Shown here: in pieces, positions 28,844 to 36,629 of the stretch
How positions within the stretch are numbered: the stretch's first letter is position 1
Layout: each line of letters starts with the position of its first letter
Assembly (NCBI RefSeq): GCF_019396325.1
Contig: NZ_JAHKRO010000002.1
Span: 62,001 to 126,000 of the forward strand
DNA length: 64,000 nucleotides
Reading direction: 5' to 3'
From: Nonomuraea ceibae
GTDB taxonomy: Bacteria > Actinomycetota > Actinomycetes > Streptosporangiales > Streptosporangiaceae
Program-made: the position numbers and the translations under genes
The notes under the pieces: generated by a model
What the model saw: only the letters and a program-made list of their open reading frames with translations
The model's database searches: none
What the model was told of the DNA's origin: nothing

Positions 28844-30271
28844 TCAGTAGCGGTAGTGGTCGCTCTTGTACGGGCCCTCCACGTGGACGCCGATGTAGGC
28901 GGCCTGCTCCTTGGTCAGCTCGGTGAGCTTGACGCCCAGCGCGTCGAGGTGCAGCCGGGCCACCTTCTCGTCGAGGTGCTTGGGCAGCGTGTAGACGCCG
29001 ATCGGGTATTCGGCCGTCTTGGTGAACAGCTCGATCTGCGCGATCACCTGGTTGGTGAAGGAGTTGGACATGACGAACGACGGGTGGCCGGTGGCACAGC
29101 CCAGGTTCATCAGGCGGCCCTCGGCCAGCACGATGATCGAGTGGCCGTCGGCGAACACCCACTCGTCGACCTGCGGCTTGATGTTGCGCTTCTCGATGCC
29201 GGGGGTCTTGGCCAGGCCGGCCATGTCGATCTCGTTGTCGAAGTGGCCGATGTTGGACACGATGGCCTGGTGCTTCATCTGGGCCATGTGGTCGGCCCGG
29301 ATGATGTTGAAGTTGCCGGTGGTGGTGACGAAGATGTCGGCGATGCCGACGACCTCCTCCAGCGTGGTGACCTGGAAGCCGTCCATCGCCGCCTGGAGGG
29401 CGCAGATCGGGTCGATCTCGGTGACGATGACGCGGGCGCCCTGGCCGCGCAGCGCGTCGGCGCAGCCCTTGCCGACGTCGCCGTAGCCGCAGACCACCGC
29501 GACCTTGCCGCCGATGAGCACGTCGGTGGCGCGGTTGAGGCCGTCGATGACCGAGTGGCGGCAGCCGTACTTGTTGTCGAACTTGGACTTGGTGACCGAG
29601 TCGTTGACGTTGATCGCCGGGAACAGCAGCTGGCCGTTCTTGTGCATCTCGTACAGGCGGTGCACGCCGGTGGTGGTCTCCTCGGTGACGCCCTTGACGC
29701 TCTCGGCGATCTTCGTCCAGCGCTTGTCGTCGCCGACCGTGCGGGTGAGCAGGTCGATGATGACGTGCCACTCCTCCGGGTCGTCGGCGGTGGCGGGGGG
29801 AACGGCGCCGGCCTTCTCGTACTCGGCGCCCTTGTGGACGAGGAGCGTGGCGTCGCCGCCGTCGTCGAGGATCATGTTGGGCGTGTCACCGCCGGGCCAG
29901 GTGAGCGCCTGCTCGGTGCACCACCAGTACTCCTCCAGCGTCTCGCCCTTCCAGGCGAAGACCGGGACGCCCTTGGGGTCCTCGGGCGTGCCGTCGGGGC
30001 CGACGACGACGGCCGCGGCGGCGTGGTCCTGGGTGGAGAAGATGTTGCAGCTCACCCAGCGTACCTCGGCGCCGAGCGCGACCAGGGTCTCGATGAGGAC
30101 GGCGGTCTGGATCGTCATGTGCAGCGAGCCCATGATCTTCGCGCCGCGAAGGGGCTGGGAGGCCGAGTATTCCTTGCGGATCGCCATGAGGCCGGGCATC
30201 TCGTGCTCGGCGAGCCGGATCTCCTTGCGGCCGAAGTCGGCAAGTGAAAGGTCGGCGACCTTGAAGTCCAT
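28844..30271 (-). CDS. ahcY: Adenosylhomocysteinase
   Basis: 475-residue cytoplasmic enzyme that splits S-adenosylhomocysteine into adenosine and homocysteine, relieving product inhibition of methyltransferases. Catalytic motif [17 protein letters not shown] carries Lys228, Asp232 and Cys237; the NAD-binding loop is [10 protein letters not shown]; the C-terminus ends KSDHYRY with the Lys/Tyr that close over NAD in the partner subunit. It also has the roughly 40-residue insert of the bacterial/eukaryotic class. ATG 30271 follows GAGGGGA. No riboswitch was recognised in the 100-base leader. Confidence 0.97.
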   Translation of the reverse strand: MDFKVADLSLADFGRKEIRLAEHEMPGLMAIRKEYSASQPLRGAKIMGSLHMTIQTAVLIETLVALGAEVRWVSCNIFSTQDHAAAAVVVGPDGTPEDPKGVPVFAWKGETLEEYWWCTEQALTWPGGDTPNMILDDGGDATLLVHKGAEYEKAGAVPPATADDPEEWHVIIDLLTRTVGDDKRWTKIAESVKGVTEETTTGVHRLYEMHKNGQLLFPAINVNDSVTKSKFDNKYGCRHSVIDGLNRATDVLIGGKVAVVCGYGDVGKGCADALRGQGARVIVTEIDPICALQAAMDGFQVTTLEEVVGIADIFVTTTGNFNIIRADHMAQMKHQAIVSNIGHFDNEIDMAGLAKTPGIEKRNIKPQVDEWVFADGHSIIVLAEGRLMNLGCATGHPSFVMSNSFTNQVIAQIELFTKTAEYPIGVYTLPKHLDEKVARLHLDALGVKLTELTKEQAAYIGVHVEGPYKSDHYRY

Positions 30272-30359
30272 CGGGGTTCCCCTCGCATCACAATGTTGTC
30301 GCGACGAGTTTAGGCGTCTCCCCGCCCCGATCGCATCTCACAGAGAGCTAACCTGACGT

Positions 30360-30365
30360 AAGAAT
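30360..30365 (+). promoter_or_regulatory. Possible -10 (AAGAAT) of the MerR gene
   Basis: AAGAAT followed by six bases and ATG 30372. The layout is the same as other suspected leaderless starts here, but TAAGG just before the ATG could also act as a weak ribosome site. Confidence 0.35.
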
Positions 30366-30371
30366 GTAAGG

Positions 30372-30722
30372 ATGCGCATCACGGAAGCCGCGAGACGGCT
30401 CGGCATGTCTCCCAGGATGCTCCGCTACCGGGAGGCGCTCGGCCTGCTGCCTCCCGTGCGCGAGCAGGGCGCGCACCGCCGCTTCGGCCCCGAGGAGCTC
30501 GCCGCCGTCGCCCAGGGCGTGGAGCTGGAGAAACGCTTCGACGTCTCCCCCGCCGAGCTGGCCTTCGCCCTGCGCGCGCTCAGCGAGCCCGCCGTCGCCG
30601 CCGCCGTCCGCGACCTCGGCGTACGGATCGGCCGCATCCAGGTGCCGCGCCGGGCGCTGGACTTCGAGAAGGAGAAGGCCCTGCGGCTGCTGCGAACCCC
30701 GGGCTCCGGGCGGACGTCATAG
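30372..30722 (+). CDS. MerR-family transcriptional regulator
   Basis: 116 residues. N-terminal winged helix-turn-helix (1-68) with RITEAARRLGMSPRMLRYREALGLL and the wing HRRFGPEEL. The C-terminal part is short and has no cysteines, so a metal or redox MerR is unlikely. MerR proteins usually bind palindromes between widely spaced promoter elements and are often autoregulated. It is followed after 5 bases by a GerMN protein gene, perhaps an operon, and is divergent from ahcY. Ligand and target unknown. Confidence 0.85.
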   Translation: MRITEAARRLGMSPRMLRYREALGLLPPVREQGAHRRFGPEELAAVAQGVELEKRFDVSPAELAFALRALSEPAVAAAVRDLGVRIGRIQVPRRALDFEKEKALRLLRTPGSGRTS

Positions 30723-30727
30723 AGGAC

Positions 30728-31201
30728 ATGAAAGAGCTCCTGATGGCCACCGTGCTCGCGTTGTCGCCGGTGCAGGCGCCCGGCACCACCGTCAAGGTCT
30801 ACTTCTCCACGGGGCACGGCTTCCCCGGCAAGGTCGTCGCGGTCAAGCGGATTGCGCCCCACTCGGGCGTCGCCCGATTCGCCGTCGAGCAGCTCATCAA
30901 GGGCCCGACCGCCGCCGAGCACCGCCGCGGCCTCCGCTCCGAGCTGGGCAAGCAGATCCGCGGCGGCTCCGACTGCGGCGCCGACTTCTCTCTCACGATC
31001 AAGAGGGGTACGGCGACCCTCCGCTTCTGCCGGACCGTCTGGGGCAACGGCGTCGGCGGCGACGCGCGCATCCTGCGGACGATCGACGTGACGCTCAAGC
31101 AGTTCCGGAGCGTGAAGAAAGTCGTCACGCTGGACAAGAAGGGCCGCTGCCTGTTCGACATGTCCGACGCCGGCACGTCCTGCCGCACCGGCCACGAGTG
31201 A
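30728..31201 (+). CDS. GerMN-domain protein, probably secreted
   Basis: 157 residues from ATG 30728 with GAGG 5 bases upstream (a second ATG at 30743 is possible). A short hydrophobic N-terminus (MATVLALSPVQAPG) is a weak export signal. The GerMN domain (about 20-125) shows VKVYFSTG, FAVEQLIKGPTAAEHRRGL and FCRTVWG. Four cysteines may form disulphides. GerMN domains occur in envelope lipoproteins such as LpqB and in spore germination protein GerM. Function unknown; it stops 6 bases from the convergent CDF gene. Confidence 0.75.
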   Translation: MKELLMATVLALSPVQAPGTTVKVYFSTGHGFPGKVVAVKRIAPHSGVARFAVEQLIKGPTAAEHRRGLRSELGKQIRGGSDCGADFSLTIKRGTATLRFCRTVWGNGVGGDARILRTIDVTLKQFRSVKKVVTLDKKGRCLFDMSDAGTSCRTGHE

Positions 31202-31207
31202 GCCCGG

Positions 31208-32134
31208 TCAGGCGTTGCTCGGCGACCGGTCCAGGTCGGGCTCCAGGTAGATGACCCGGGCGATCGGCACGGCCTCGCGGATGCGCCGCTCGGCCTCGTC
31301 GATGCCCGCGGCGACCTCGGCCGCCGTGTCGTTGTGGGTGACCGCGATCTTCGCGGCCACCAGCAGCTCCTCCGGGCCGATGTGCAGCGTCCGCATGTGG
31401 ATCACGCGGTCGACCTGGGGCGTGGCGTCCAGGGCGGCCCGGATCTGGGTCTCCACCTCCGGCGCGGCGCCCTCGCCGACCAGCAGCGACTTGGTCTCGA
31501 TGGCCAGCACGACCGAGATGACGGCCAGCAGCACACCGATCATCAGCGTGCCGACGGCGTCCCACCAGACGTCGCCGGTGATGACCGCCATGGAGACGCC
31601 GAACAGCGCGAAGATCAGGCCGAGCAGCGCGCCGAGATCCTCCAGCACGATGACCGGCAGCTCCGGCGACTTGGACCGGCGGATGAACGCGACCCACGAC
31701 TGGTTGCCGCGCACCGCGTTGGACTCCTTGATCGCGGTGCGGAACGAGAACGCCTCGGCGATGATCGCGAAGATCAGCACCCCGAACGCCCACTGCGGCG
31801 ACTCCACCGACGCGTGCGGATCGGACAGCTTGTGCCAGCCCTCGTACAGCGAGAACAGCGCGCCGATCGCGAACAGCACCACGGCCACCACGAACGCGTA
31901 GAAATAGCGCTCACGCCCGTAGCCGAACGGGTGCTTCTGGTCCCTCTCCCGCTGCGCCCGCTTGCCGCCCAGCAGCAGCAACGCCTGGTTGCCCGAGTCG
32001 GCCACCGAGTGGATGCCCTCGGCCAGCATCGAGGACGAACCGGTGACCGCTGCGGCCACGAACTTCGCCACCGCGATGGAGAGGTTCGCGGCCAACGCCG
32101 CAACAATCGCTTTCGTACCGCCGCTAGCACTCAC
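31208..32134 (-). CDS. Cation diffusion facilitator (CDF) transporter
   Basis: 308-residue inner-membrane metal exporter. Six membrane segments; metal-site motifs HSVAD (segment 2, about residues 42-46) and LEDLGALLG (segment 5), a cytoplasmic His-containing loop KHPFGYGRERY, and a C-terminal cytoplasmic domain with HMRTLHIGPEELL. The pattern resembles the SLC30A9-like branch. CDFs exchange Zn(II), Mn(II) or Fe(II) for protons; the ion cannot be told here. ATG 32134; no metal regulator is adjacent. Confidence 0.9.
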   Translation of the reverse strand: MSASGGTKAIVAALAANLSIAVAKFVAAAVTGSSSMLAEGIHSVADSGNQALLLLGGKRAQRERDQKHPFGYGRERYFYAFVVAVVLFAIGALFSLYEGWHKLSDPHASVESPQWAFGVLIFAIIAEAFSFRTAIKESNAVRGNQSWVAFIRRSKSPELPVIVLEDLGALLGLIFALFGVSMAVITGDVWWDAVGTLMIGVLLAVISVVLAIETKSLLVGEGAAPEVETQIRAALDATPQVDRVIHMRTLHIGPEELLVAAKIAVTHNDTAAEVAAGIDEAERRIREAVPIARVIYLEPDLDRSPSNA

Positions 32135-32181
32135 CGGTCTTCTCCAGTCATACGATCACTACTGATGCCCGAACCGGGATC

Positions 32182-33291
32182 CTATTGGGTGATCCTGGAC
32201 TTCAGCTCGGCAATGGGTGCAACAGTAGTCGGATCGATTCCATAACCGAGCGCCAGGTACGTGGCCGCGTAATCGGCCAGCCCGACCAGCGAGGCCATCC
32301 GCTCCAGCGGGTGCGCGCCCTCGGCGGCCAGCTCGCTCACCGGCACGCCCCGGTCCTGTGCGAGCCGCAGCACCGCCTCCCGCGTCTCGGCCACCCGAGG
32401 GTGCTCCTCGGTGTCGCGCAGCACGACCAGCCGGACCGTACGGCCGGTGTCGTCGTCGGAGAAGATGTCGCGCCCGGCCAGCGGCCCGTCGAGGACGGCC
32501 ACCTGGTTGTGCGCGGCCTCCGGCAGCTCACCGGAGATCGCCGGATAACCGGCGTCGGTGTTGAGCCGGCAGGCCAGCCGGTAGGCGGCCACGGCGGTCG
32601 GCCGCGACGAGCCCCAGATCACCGGCACGCTCTCGGCCAGGTCGAGGGCCAGCGACTTGCCCGGGTTGATGAACGACTCGCTCGACGGCCGGCACCGGTG
32701 CGAGATGCCCTCCAGCATCTCCGCCACCCGCTCGTACAGCCCCTCGTCGGCCCGCGCCAGCCCCAGCGCGGCGGCGGCCACGACCAGCGGGATCGTCACC
32801 AGCCACAGGTCGGCCCGGTCGCGCCCGGCCACCGGCAGCGGCACGTAGACGGCGCCCGCCTGCGTGGCCAGCGCCTCCAGCGGCGACCCCGGCGCGCCCA
32901 GCGCCAGCAGCGCGCAGCCCCGGCGCACCGCCTCGGCGGCCACCGAGAGCGTCTCCTCCGTCTCGCCCGACCAGGAGATCGCGACCACCAGGTCGGTGGC
33001 CCCCACCCAGCCGGGCAGCTGGTAGGAGCGCAGCGTCACGACGGGCAGGGGGGCGCTGTTGCCGCAGACCGCGGCCAGCATGTCGCCCGCGAGCGCGGAG
33101 CTGCCCATGCCCGTGACCACGACCGCGCGCGGCCTGAGGTCACCGGCCAGCCGGTCGACGCCGGACTCGACGGCGCACCGGAGCCCCGTGCGCACCTGCG
33201 CCGCCGAGGCGGCCACCGCGAGCAGCATGCCGCCCGGGTCGCCTTCGCTCAGGTGCCGCTGGTCGTCGAGCCGCTCCGGCTCCCAGGTCAC
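32182..33291 (-). CDS. SIS-domain phosphoglucose/phosphomannose isomerase-like protein
   Basis: 369 residues with two SIS domains. Motifs GMGSSALAGDML (sugar-phosphate loop), ISWSGETEETLS (second Ser-rich loop), and the C-terminal MASLVGLADYAATYLAL block typical of the bifunctional PGI/PMI family (Rv3256c type). It would interconvert fructose-6-P with glucose-6-P and mannose-6-P, feeding GDP-mannose. ATG 33291 overlaps the Trm112 gene stop. With the PMM-like gene just upstream and the nucleotidyltransferase at 51 kb, it outlines a mannose-activation route. Activity inferred from family. Confidence 0.87.
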   Translation of the reverse strand: MTWEPERLDDQRHLSEGDPGGMLLAVAASAAQVRTGLRCAVESGVDRLAGDLRPRAVVVTGMGSSALAGDMLAAVCGNSAPLPVVTLRSYQLPGWVGATDLVVAISWSGETEETLSVAAEAVRRGCALLALGAPGSPLEALATQAGAVYVPLPVAGRDRADLWLVTIPLVVAAAALGLARADEGLYERVAEMLEGISHRCRPSSESFINPGKSLALDLAESVPVIWGSSRPTAVAAYRLACRLNTDAGYPAISGELPEAAHNQVAVLDGPLAGRDIFSDDDTGRTVRLVVLRDTEEHPRVAETREAVLRLAQDRGVPVSELAAEGAHPLERMASLVGLADYAATYLALGYGIDPTTVAPIAELKSRITQ

Positions 33292-33455
33292 GGCTTCCTG
33301 GCCTCGTCGACGAGCAGCACGGGGATGTCATCCCGGACCGGATAGATCAGGCCGCAGCCGGTGCAGTCGAGCTCTTCGGAGTCGCTCTCGACACGCAACG
33401 GTGACTTGCACGCCGGGCAGGCCAGGATCTCCAGCAGCCAGTCGTCGATCTTCAC
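33288..33455 (-). CDS. Trm112-family zinc-ribbon protein
   Basis: 55 residues from GTG 33455 (KIDDWLLEILACP follows; an ATG at 33479 would add eight residues). Four cysteines in CPAC and CTGC (13, 16, 31, 34) form a zinc ribbon. In eukaryotes and archaea Trm112 activates methyltransferases; bacterial versions are common beside mannose-phosphate genes in actinomycetes and their partner is unknown. Its stop overlaps the SIS gene start by 4 bases, so they are co-translated. Confidence 0.88.
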   Translation of the reverse strand: MKIDDWLLEILACPACKSPLRVESDSEELDCTGCGLIYPVRDDIPVLLVDEARKP

Positions 33456-33547
33456 TCGTCCACCTATCTCGCTCGCCATCGCCAAAACCGACCGTAACAT
33501 CACGGCACCACTGGTCCGGTGGATTGCGCGGCCTTTCGGCCGCCGGT

Positions 33548-34309
33548 TCATCGAGTCTCGATGCCGAGATAGTCCTCGACGAACGCCGCCGTCTGCTCCC
33601 AGCCCTCGACCGCCACGCACTCCACGCCCATCGCCTTGACCGGGTAGTCGTTGCCGCCCTCGTCGAGCCGGTCGCCGACGAACAGCACGTCGTCGATCGT
33701 CAGCCCGAGGGCGTCGAGGAGCCGGCCGATGCCGTAGGCTTTGTCGACGCCCTTGTGGGTGATGTCGACGGAGGTCGAGCCGCCGCTGCGCACCTCCAGG
33801 CCGGGCAGCCGCTCCGACACGTGCGCGCACAGCAGGCGGCGCTTGGCGCCGTCGGGGTCCCAGGCGTACTTGGCGGCGGGCGGGGCCTGCTGGCCGAGCG
33901 CGGAGAAGGTGATCTGGCTGCCGCGGTCCTCGATGATCTCCCCCCAGGGGTCATCGGCCCACAGGCCCAGCTCCTTGGCGCTGCGGGTGAGCGCCTCGAT
34001 GATCTCCGCCTTCTGGGGAGCGGTGAAGTCCTCGGCGTAGACGAGGTGCCAGTCGGAGTTCTGCCAGCGGTAGTAGCGCGTGCCGCAGGTCGGCATCAGG
34101 TGCAGCCTGGCGCGCTGGGCGTCGTCGATCGGCAGGTGGCGCAGCACCTGCGCCTGGAACTGGGAATACTGCCCGCCCGAGATCACGCACACGTCGACCA
34201 GGTCGAGCAGCCGGGCCAGCAGCCCCGCCATGCGGTCGTCGATGCGGGACTTGGACACCGCCAGCGTGTCGTCCAGGTCGAAGGCGACCAGGGAGAACTT
34301 GCGATTAAT
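33548..34309 (-). CDS. Phosphomannomutase-like HAD phosphatase with ATT start
   Basis: HAD-IIB family protein like eukaryotic-type phosphomannomutase, which moves phosphate between C6 and C1 of mannose. The catalytic motif DLDDTLA (residues about 11-17, nucleophile Asp11) lies upstream of the first conventional start (GTG 34258), so the real start must be further out. No ATG, GTG or TTG occurs in frame before it; an ATT at 34309 sits 5 bases after GGAG, giving (M)NRKFSLVAFDLDD, 253 residues. Further motifs are VISGGQYSQF, the Lys region ITHKGVDKAYG, and the acidic VGDRLDEGGND. It belongs to the Trm112/SIS group and supports mannose-1-phosphate supply. Confidence 0.85.
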   Translation of the reverse strand: MNRKFSLVAFDLDDTLAVSKSRIDDRMAGLLARLLDLVDVCVISGGQYSQFQAQVLRHLPIDDAQRARLHLMPTCGTRYYRWQNSDWHLVYAEDFTAPQKAEIIEALTRSAKELGLWADDPWGEIIEDRGSQITFSALGQQAPPAAKYAWDPDGAKRRLLCAHVSERLPGLEVRSGGSTSVDITHKGVDKAYGIGRLLDALGLTIDDVLFVGDRLDEGGNDYPVKAMGVECVAVEGWEQTAAFVEDYLGIETR

Positions 34310-34376
34310 CGGAGCTCCTACGAATCGGCCGCGGACAGGTGCCTCGACTGTACCCGGCGCGACGGCAGGCGGCGCG

Positions 34377-34745
34377 TCAGCGATCGCGGTTGGGCTGGGT
34401 GGAGCGCAGGATGCGGAGGTGGCCCCGCCGGCCGACCTCGACGGCGTCGCCGACCGGCTCGACGCCGCGCGCGGCGCTGGGCCTGGCCGCCTCGCGCACC
34501 GCGTTGGCCAGCGCTTCGAGGTCGTCGGAGCTGGGGGAAGCGCCGTCGGTCGGCAGCCGCACGACCTCCCAGCCTCGGGGGGCGGTCAGCCGCTCGGCGT
34601 GTTCGGCGCACAGGTCATAACAGTGTGGCTCGGCGTACGTCGCCAGAGGGCCTAGTACAGCGGTCGAGTCGGCGTATACGTACGTGAGCGTGAAGACGGC
34701 AGGCTGACTGCAAGCAGTGCGGGAACAGCGGCGGACGGGGCTCAC
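34377..34745 (-). CDS. DUF3499 protein
   Basis: 122 residues from GTG 34745 (SPVRRCSRTACSQPAV follows, the usual start of the family). A zinc-ribbon-like pattern is suggested by CSRTAC and by CYDLCAEH; the core VYADSTAVLGPLATYAEPH is strongly conserved in actinomycetes (Rv3258c type). Function unknown. The C-terminal half is charged and variable. It precedes the PMM-like gene in transcription by 67 bases and is divergent from the metallopeptidase-fold gene. Confidence 0.85.
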   Translation of the reverse strand: MSPVRRCSRTACSQPAVFTLTYVYADSTAVLGPLATYAEPHCYDLCAEHAERLTAPRGWEVVRLPTDGASPSSDDLEALANAVREAARPSAARGVEPVGDAVEVGRRGHLRILRSTQPNRDR

Positions 34746-34751
34746 GGAGGG

Positions 34752-34757
34752 ACCGTA
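34752..34757 (-). promoter_or_regulatory. -10 box TACGGT of a probably leaderless DUF3499 mRNA
   Basis: On the minus strand TACGGT, six bases (CCCTCC), then GTG 34745. No Shine-Dalgarno sequence is present between them. Confidence 0.45.
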
Positions 34758-34868
34758 TCTGGTAAGAGTGCGAGGCGCCACTACCTGAGCGCTCTTAACG
34801 AGCGTGTCGCCACAATTCGGACACCTGTCGCAGCCTTTCCACCCACATGCCCCGATGGGGCCTGCCTT

Positions 34869-34874
34869 TAGACT
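34869..34874 (+). promoter_or_regulatory. -10 box TAGACT of a probably leaderless metallopeptidase-like mRNA
   Basis: TAGACT, six bases (TGCCGT), then GTG 34881; no ribosome site. It lies back to back with the DUF3499 promoter, giving a compact divergent control region of about 135 bases. Confidence 0.5.
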
Positions 34875-34880
34875 TGCCGT

Positions 34881-35318
34881 GTGACTCTCAAGCGCGGTCC
34901 CAGGCGTCGTGACCGGCACGGTCGTGGTCTGCGCGGGCCGCTCGCGCCCTCGTACGTGCCCATGTCCCGGGCCCGTTCCGAACGCTTCGACGACCTGGTG
35001 CTCGACGCCGTCGACCGGTTGCGGCCCAAGTGGGGCAGGCAGCTCGCGGCGGTGGAGTTCGCGGTGGAGGACGTGCCGCCGCTGAGCGAGCTGAGCGACG
35101 GGCCGGGGTTCGGCGGCGGTCCGATCCCGTTCGGCCGGGCCGACACGGCCAAGGGCCAGGACCCTGCCTCGGTGGTGGTCTACCGGCGTCCGCTGGAGGC
35201 GCGGGCCCGCGACCGCGAGACGCTCGGCGCGCTGGTGCACGACACCGTGGTCGAGCAGGTGGCGACGCTGCTCGGGCTGTCGCCCGAGACGGTCGACCCG
35301 GGCTACGACGAGCGCTGA
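34881..35318 (+). CDS. Metallopeptidase-family (zincin-like) protein with altered zinc motif
   Basis: 145 residues of the Rv3259 / PF06262 family, small minigluzincin-like proteins. The helix that should carry HExxH reads LVHDTVVEQVATLLG: His120 is present, but the catalytic Glu is Asp121 and the second His is Val124. Zinc-protease activity is therefore doubtful unless other residues compensate. The basic N-terminus (1-33) may be disordered. It is divergent from DUF3499 and convergent, with 6 bases between stops, with the DUF5719 gene. Order matches whiB2-neighbourhoods in other actinomycetes. Confidence 0.82.
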   Translation: MTLKRGPRRRDRHGRGLRGPLAPSYVPMSRARSERFDDLVLDAVDRLRPKWGRQLAAVEFAVEDVPPLSELSDGPGFGGGPIPFGRADTAKGQDPASVVVYRRPLEARARDRETLGALVHDTVVEQVATLLGLSPETVDPGYDER

Positions 35319-35324
35319 GCCCGG

Positions 35325-36629
35325 TCAGGGCAGCACGGCGAGCGGGGTGTCGGCGAGGGGCGGCAGCATCGTCCACGTCCGGGCCTGGGCCAGCGGCTGG
35401 GCGGTGAGGAGCAGGCCGGCGCGCTGCCGTTCCTCGATGACCCGGCCGCCGTAGACCTGCCCGGAGACCGGGGTCACGACGACGCCGAACGCGCCCTTGG
35501 CCTTCAGCGGCACGCTCGTGGTGCGCCCGGCGGGGACCTCCACCTCGGCGGGGCTGCCCGGCTCGCCGCGGGCCGGCACGATCTGCACCCGCACCCGGCC
35601 GGCCGCGCCCGGCGCGGTCAGCAGCAGCCGCGAGCCCGTGCCGTTGGCCGCGACGGCGCTGCCCAGGTCGAGCGGCGGCGTCCCGGCGGTGTAGGCGACG
35701 TCCTGCCGCCCGCCGGTCCCGGTGATCACCACTCCGGCGACGACGGGGGCGGTCGAGTCGAGCACCAGCCCGGCCGACTCGCCGCCGATGCCGGTGGTGA
35801 CGTCGATCGCCAGTACCCCGCCCGCGGGCACGTCGACGCTCTCGCGGCCCTTCATCGCGTAGCGGGAGCCCTCGGTCACGGCGGTGATGCGCACGGTCGC
35901 GTCGGCCTCGCCCGGCGCCGCGACCAGCAGCTCCCGCCTGCCGCCTCCGCCGGGGATGCCGGGCACGACGATTTTCGTGGCGGGCGCGGCGGCGGCCGGC
36001 AGCCAGTCGGCGCCGCCCGTCTCCGGCGCGGCGCTCGCGGCCACGGCCACCCGGCCCACCAGGGAGGTCACGCTGACCGCCATCACGTCGGCGGACGGCG
36101 CCAGGTCGCGCAGGTCGATCTTCCGGCTCTTGCCGGGCGCGACCTCCAGGCCGAGGCCCGCCTCGCCGGACACCAGCCCTTCGGCCGCCCACACCTGGAC
36201 GTCGGCCATGGCGGGCGTCTTGGCGGCGTTCGTCAGGTGCAGCGTGACCTCGGCGTTGGCCGGGCCCGGCCCGACCAGCCAGGTCTCGGCGGCCGGCTCG
36301 GCGCACCGCACCCCGGCCAGCCCGCGCCGGGCGCCCGAGAGCGCGCGGGTGACGAAGCCCGCCTCCAGGCCGCCGGGCCCGGTCACGGTGTACGGCTCGG
36401 CGTCCTTCATGGTCTCGCGTGACATCGTCCCGGGCAGGTAGACCGCCACGTCGGCGCCCTTGACGCCGGGGCAGACCGCGGTCGCCGACTCGACGCCCAC
36501 CCGCTCGGGCTTGGCCGCCGCGCGTCCGGCCGGGGCGGGCTCGGTCACGTACGCGATCCCGTACAGGGCCAGGAGGGCGGCCAGGACGGCGGCGAGCGGC
36601 GCGAACCGGTGGCGCAGGATCGCCGTCAT
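35325..36629 (-). CDS. DUF5719 exported protein
   Basis: 434 residues from ATG 36629, which overlaps the glycosyltransferase stop as ATGA; the longer frame is Arg/Ala/Pro-rich and spurious. One N-terminal membrane segment (about 10-30) acts as signal anchor, then an extracytoplasmic, beta-rich domain of repeated Ig-like strands (VTLHLTNAAKTPAMADVQVW, VRITAVTEGS). Actinomycete genomes place it beside the large GT2 glycosyltransferase and whiB2, so a shared role in making or handling an envelope glycan is likely; no enzymatic motif is seen. Confidence 0.85.
   Translation of the reverse strand: MTAILRHRFAPLAAVLAALLALYGIAYVTEPAPAGRAAAKPERVGVESATAVCPGVKGADVAVYLPGTMSRETMKDAEPYTVTGPGGLEAGFVTRALSGARRGLAGVRCAEPAAETWLVGPGPANAEVTLHLTNAAKTPAMADVQVWAAEGLVSGEAGLGLEVAPGKSRKIDLRDLAPSADVMAVSVTSLVGRVAVAASAAPETGGADWLPAAAAPATKIVVPGIPGGGGRRELLVAAPGEADATVRITAVTEGSRYAMKGRESVDVPAGGVLAIDVTTGIGGESAGLVLDSTAPVVAGVVITGTGGRQDVAYTAGTPPLDLGSAVAANGTGSRLLLTAPGAAGRVRVQIVPARGEPGSPAEVEVPAGRTTSVPLKAKGAFGVVVTPVSGQVYGGRVIEERQRAGLLLTAQPLAQARTWTMLPPLADTPLAVLP

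Noticed and set aside
30272-30371. SAH riboswitch upstream of ahcY
   Set aside because: The 100-base leader is too short to fit one beside the divergent promoter and no conserved core was seen.
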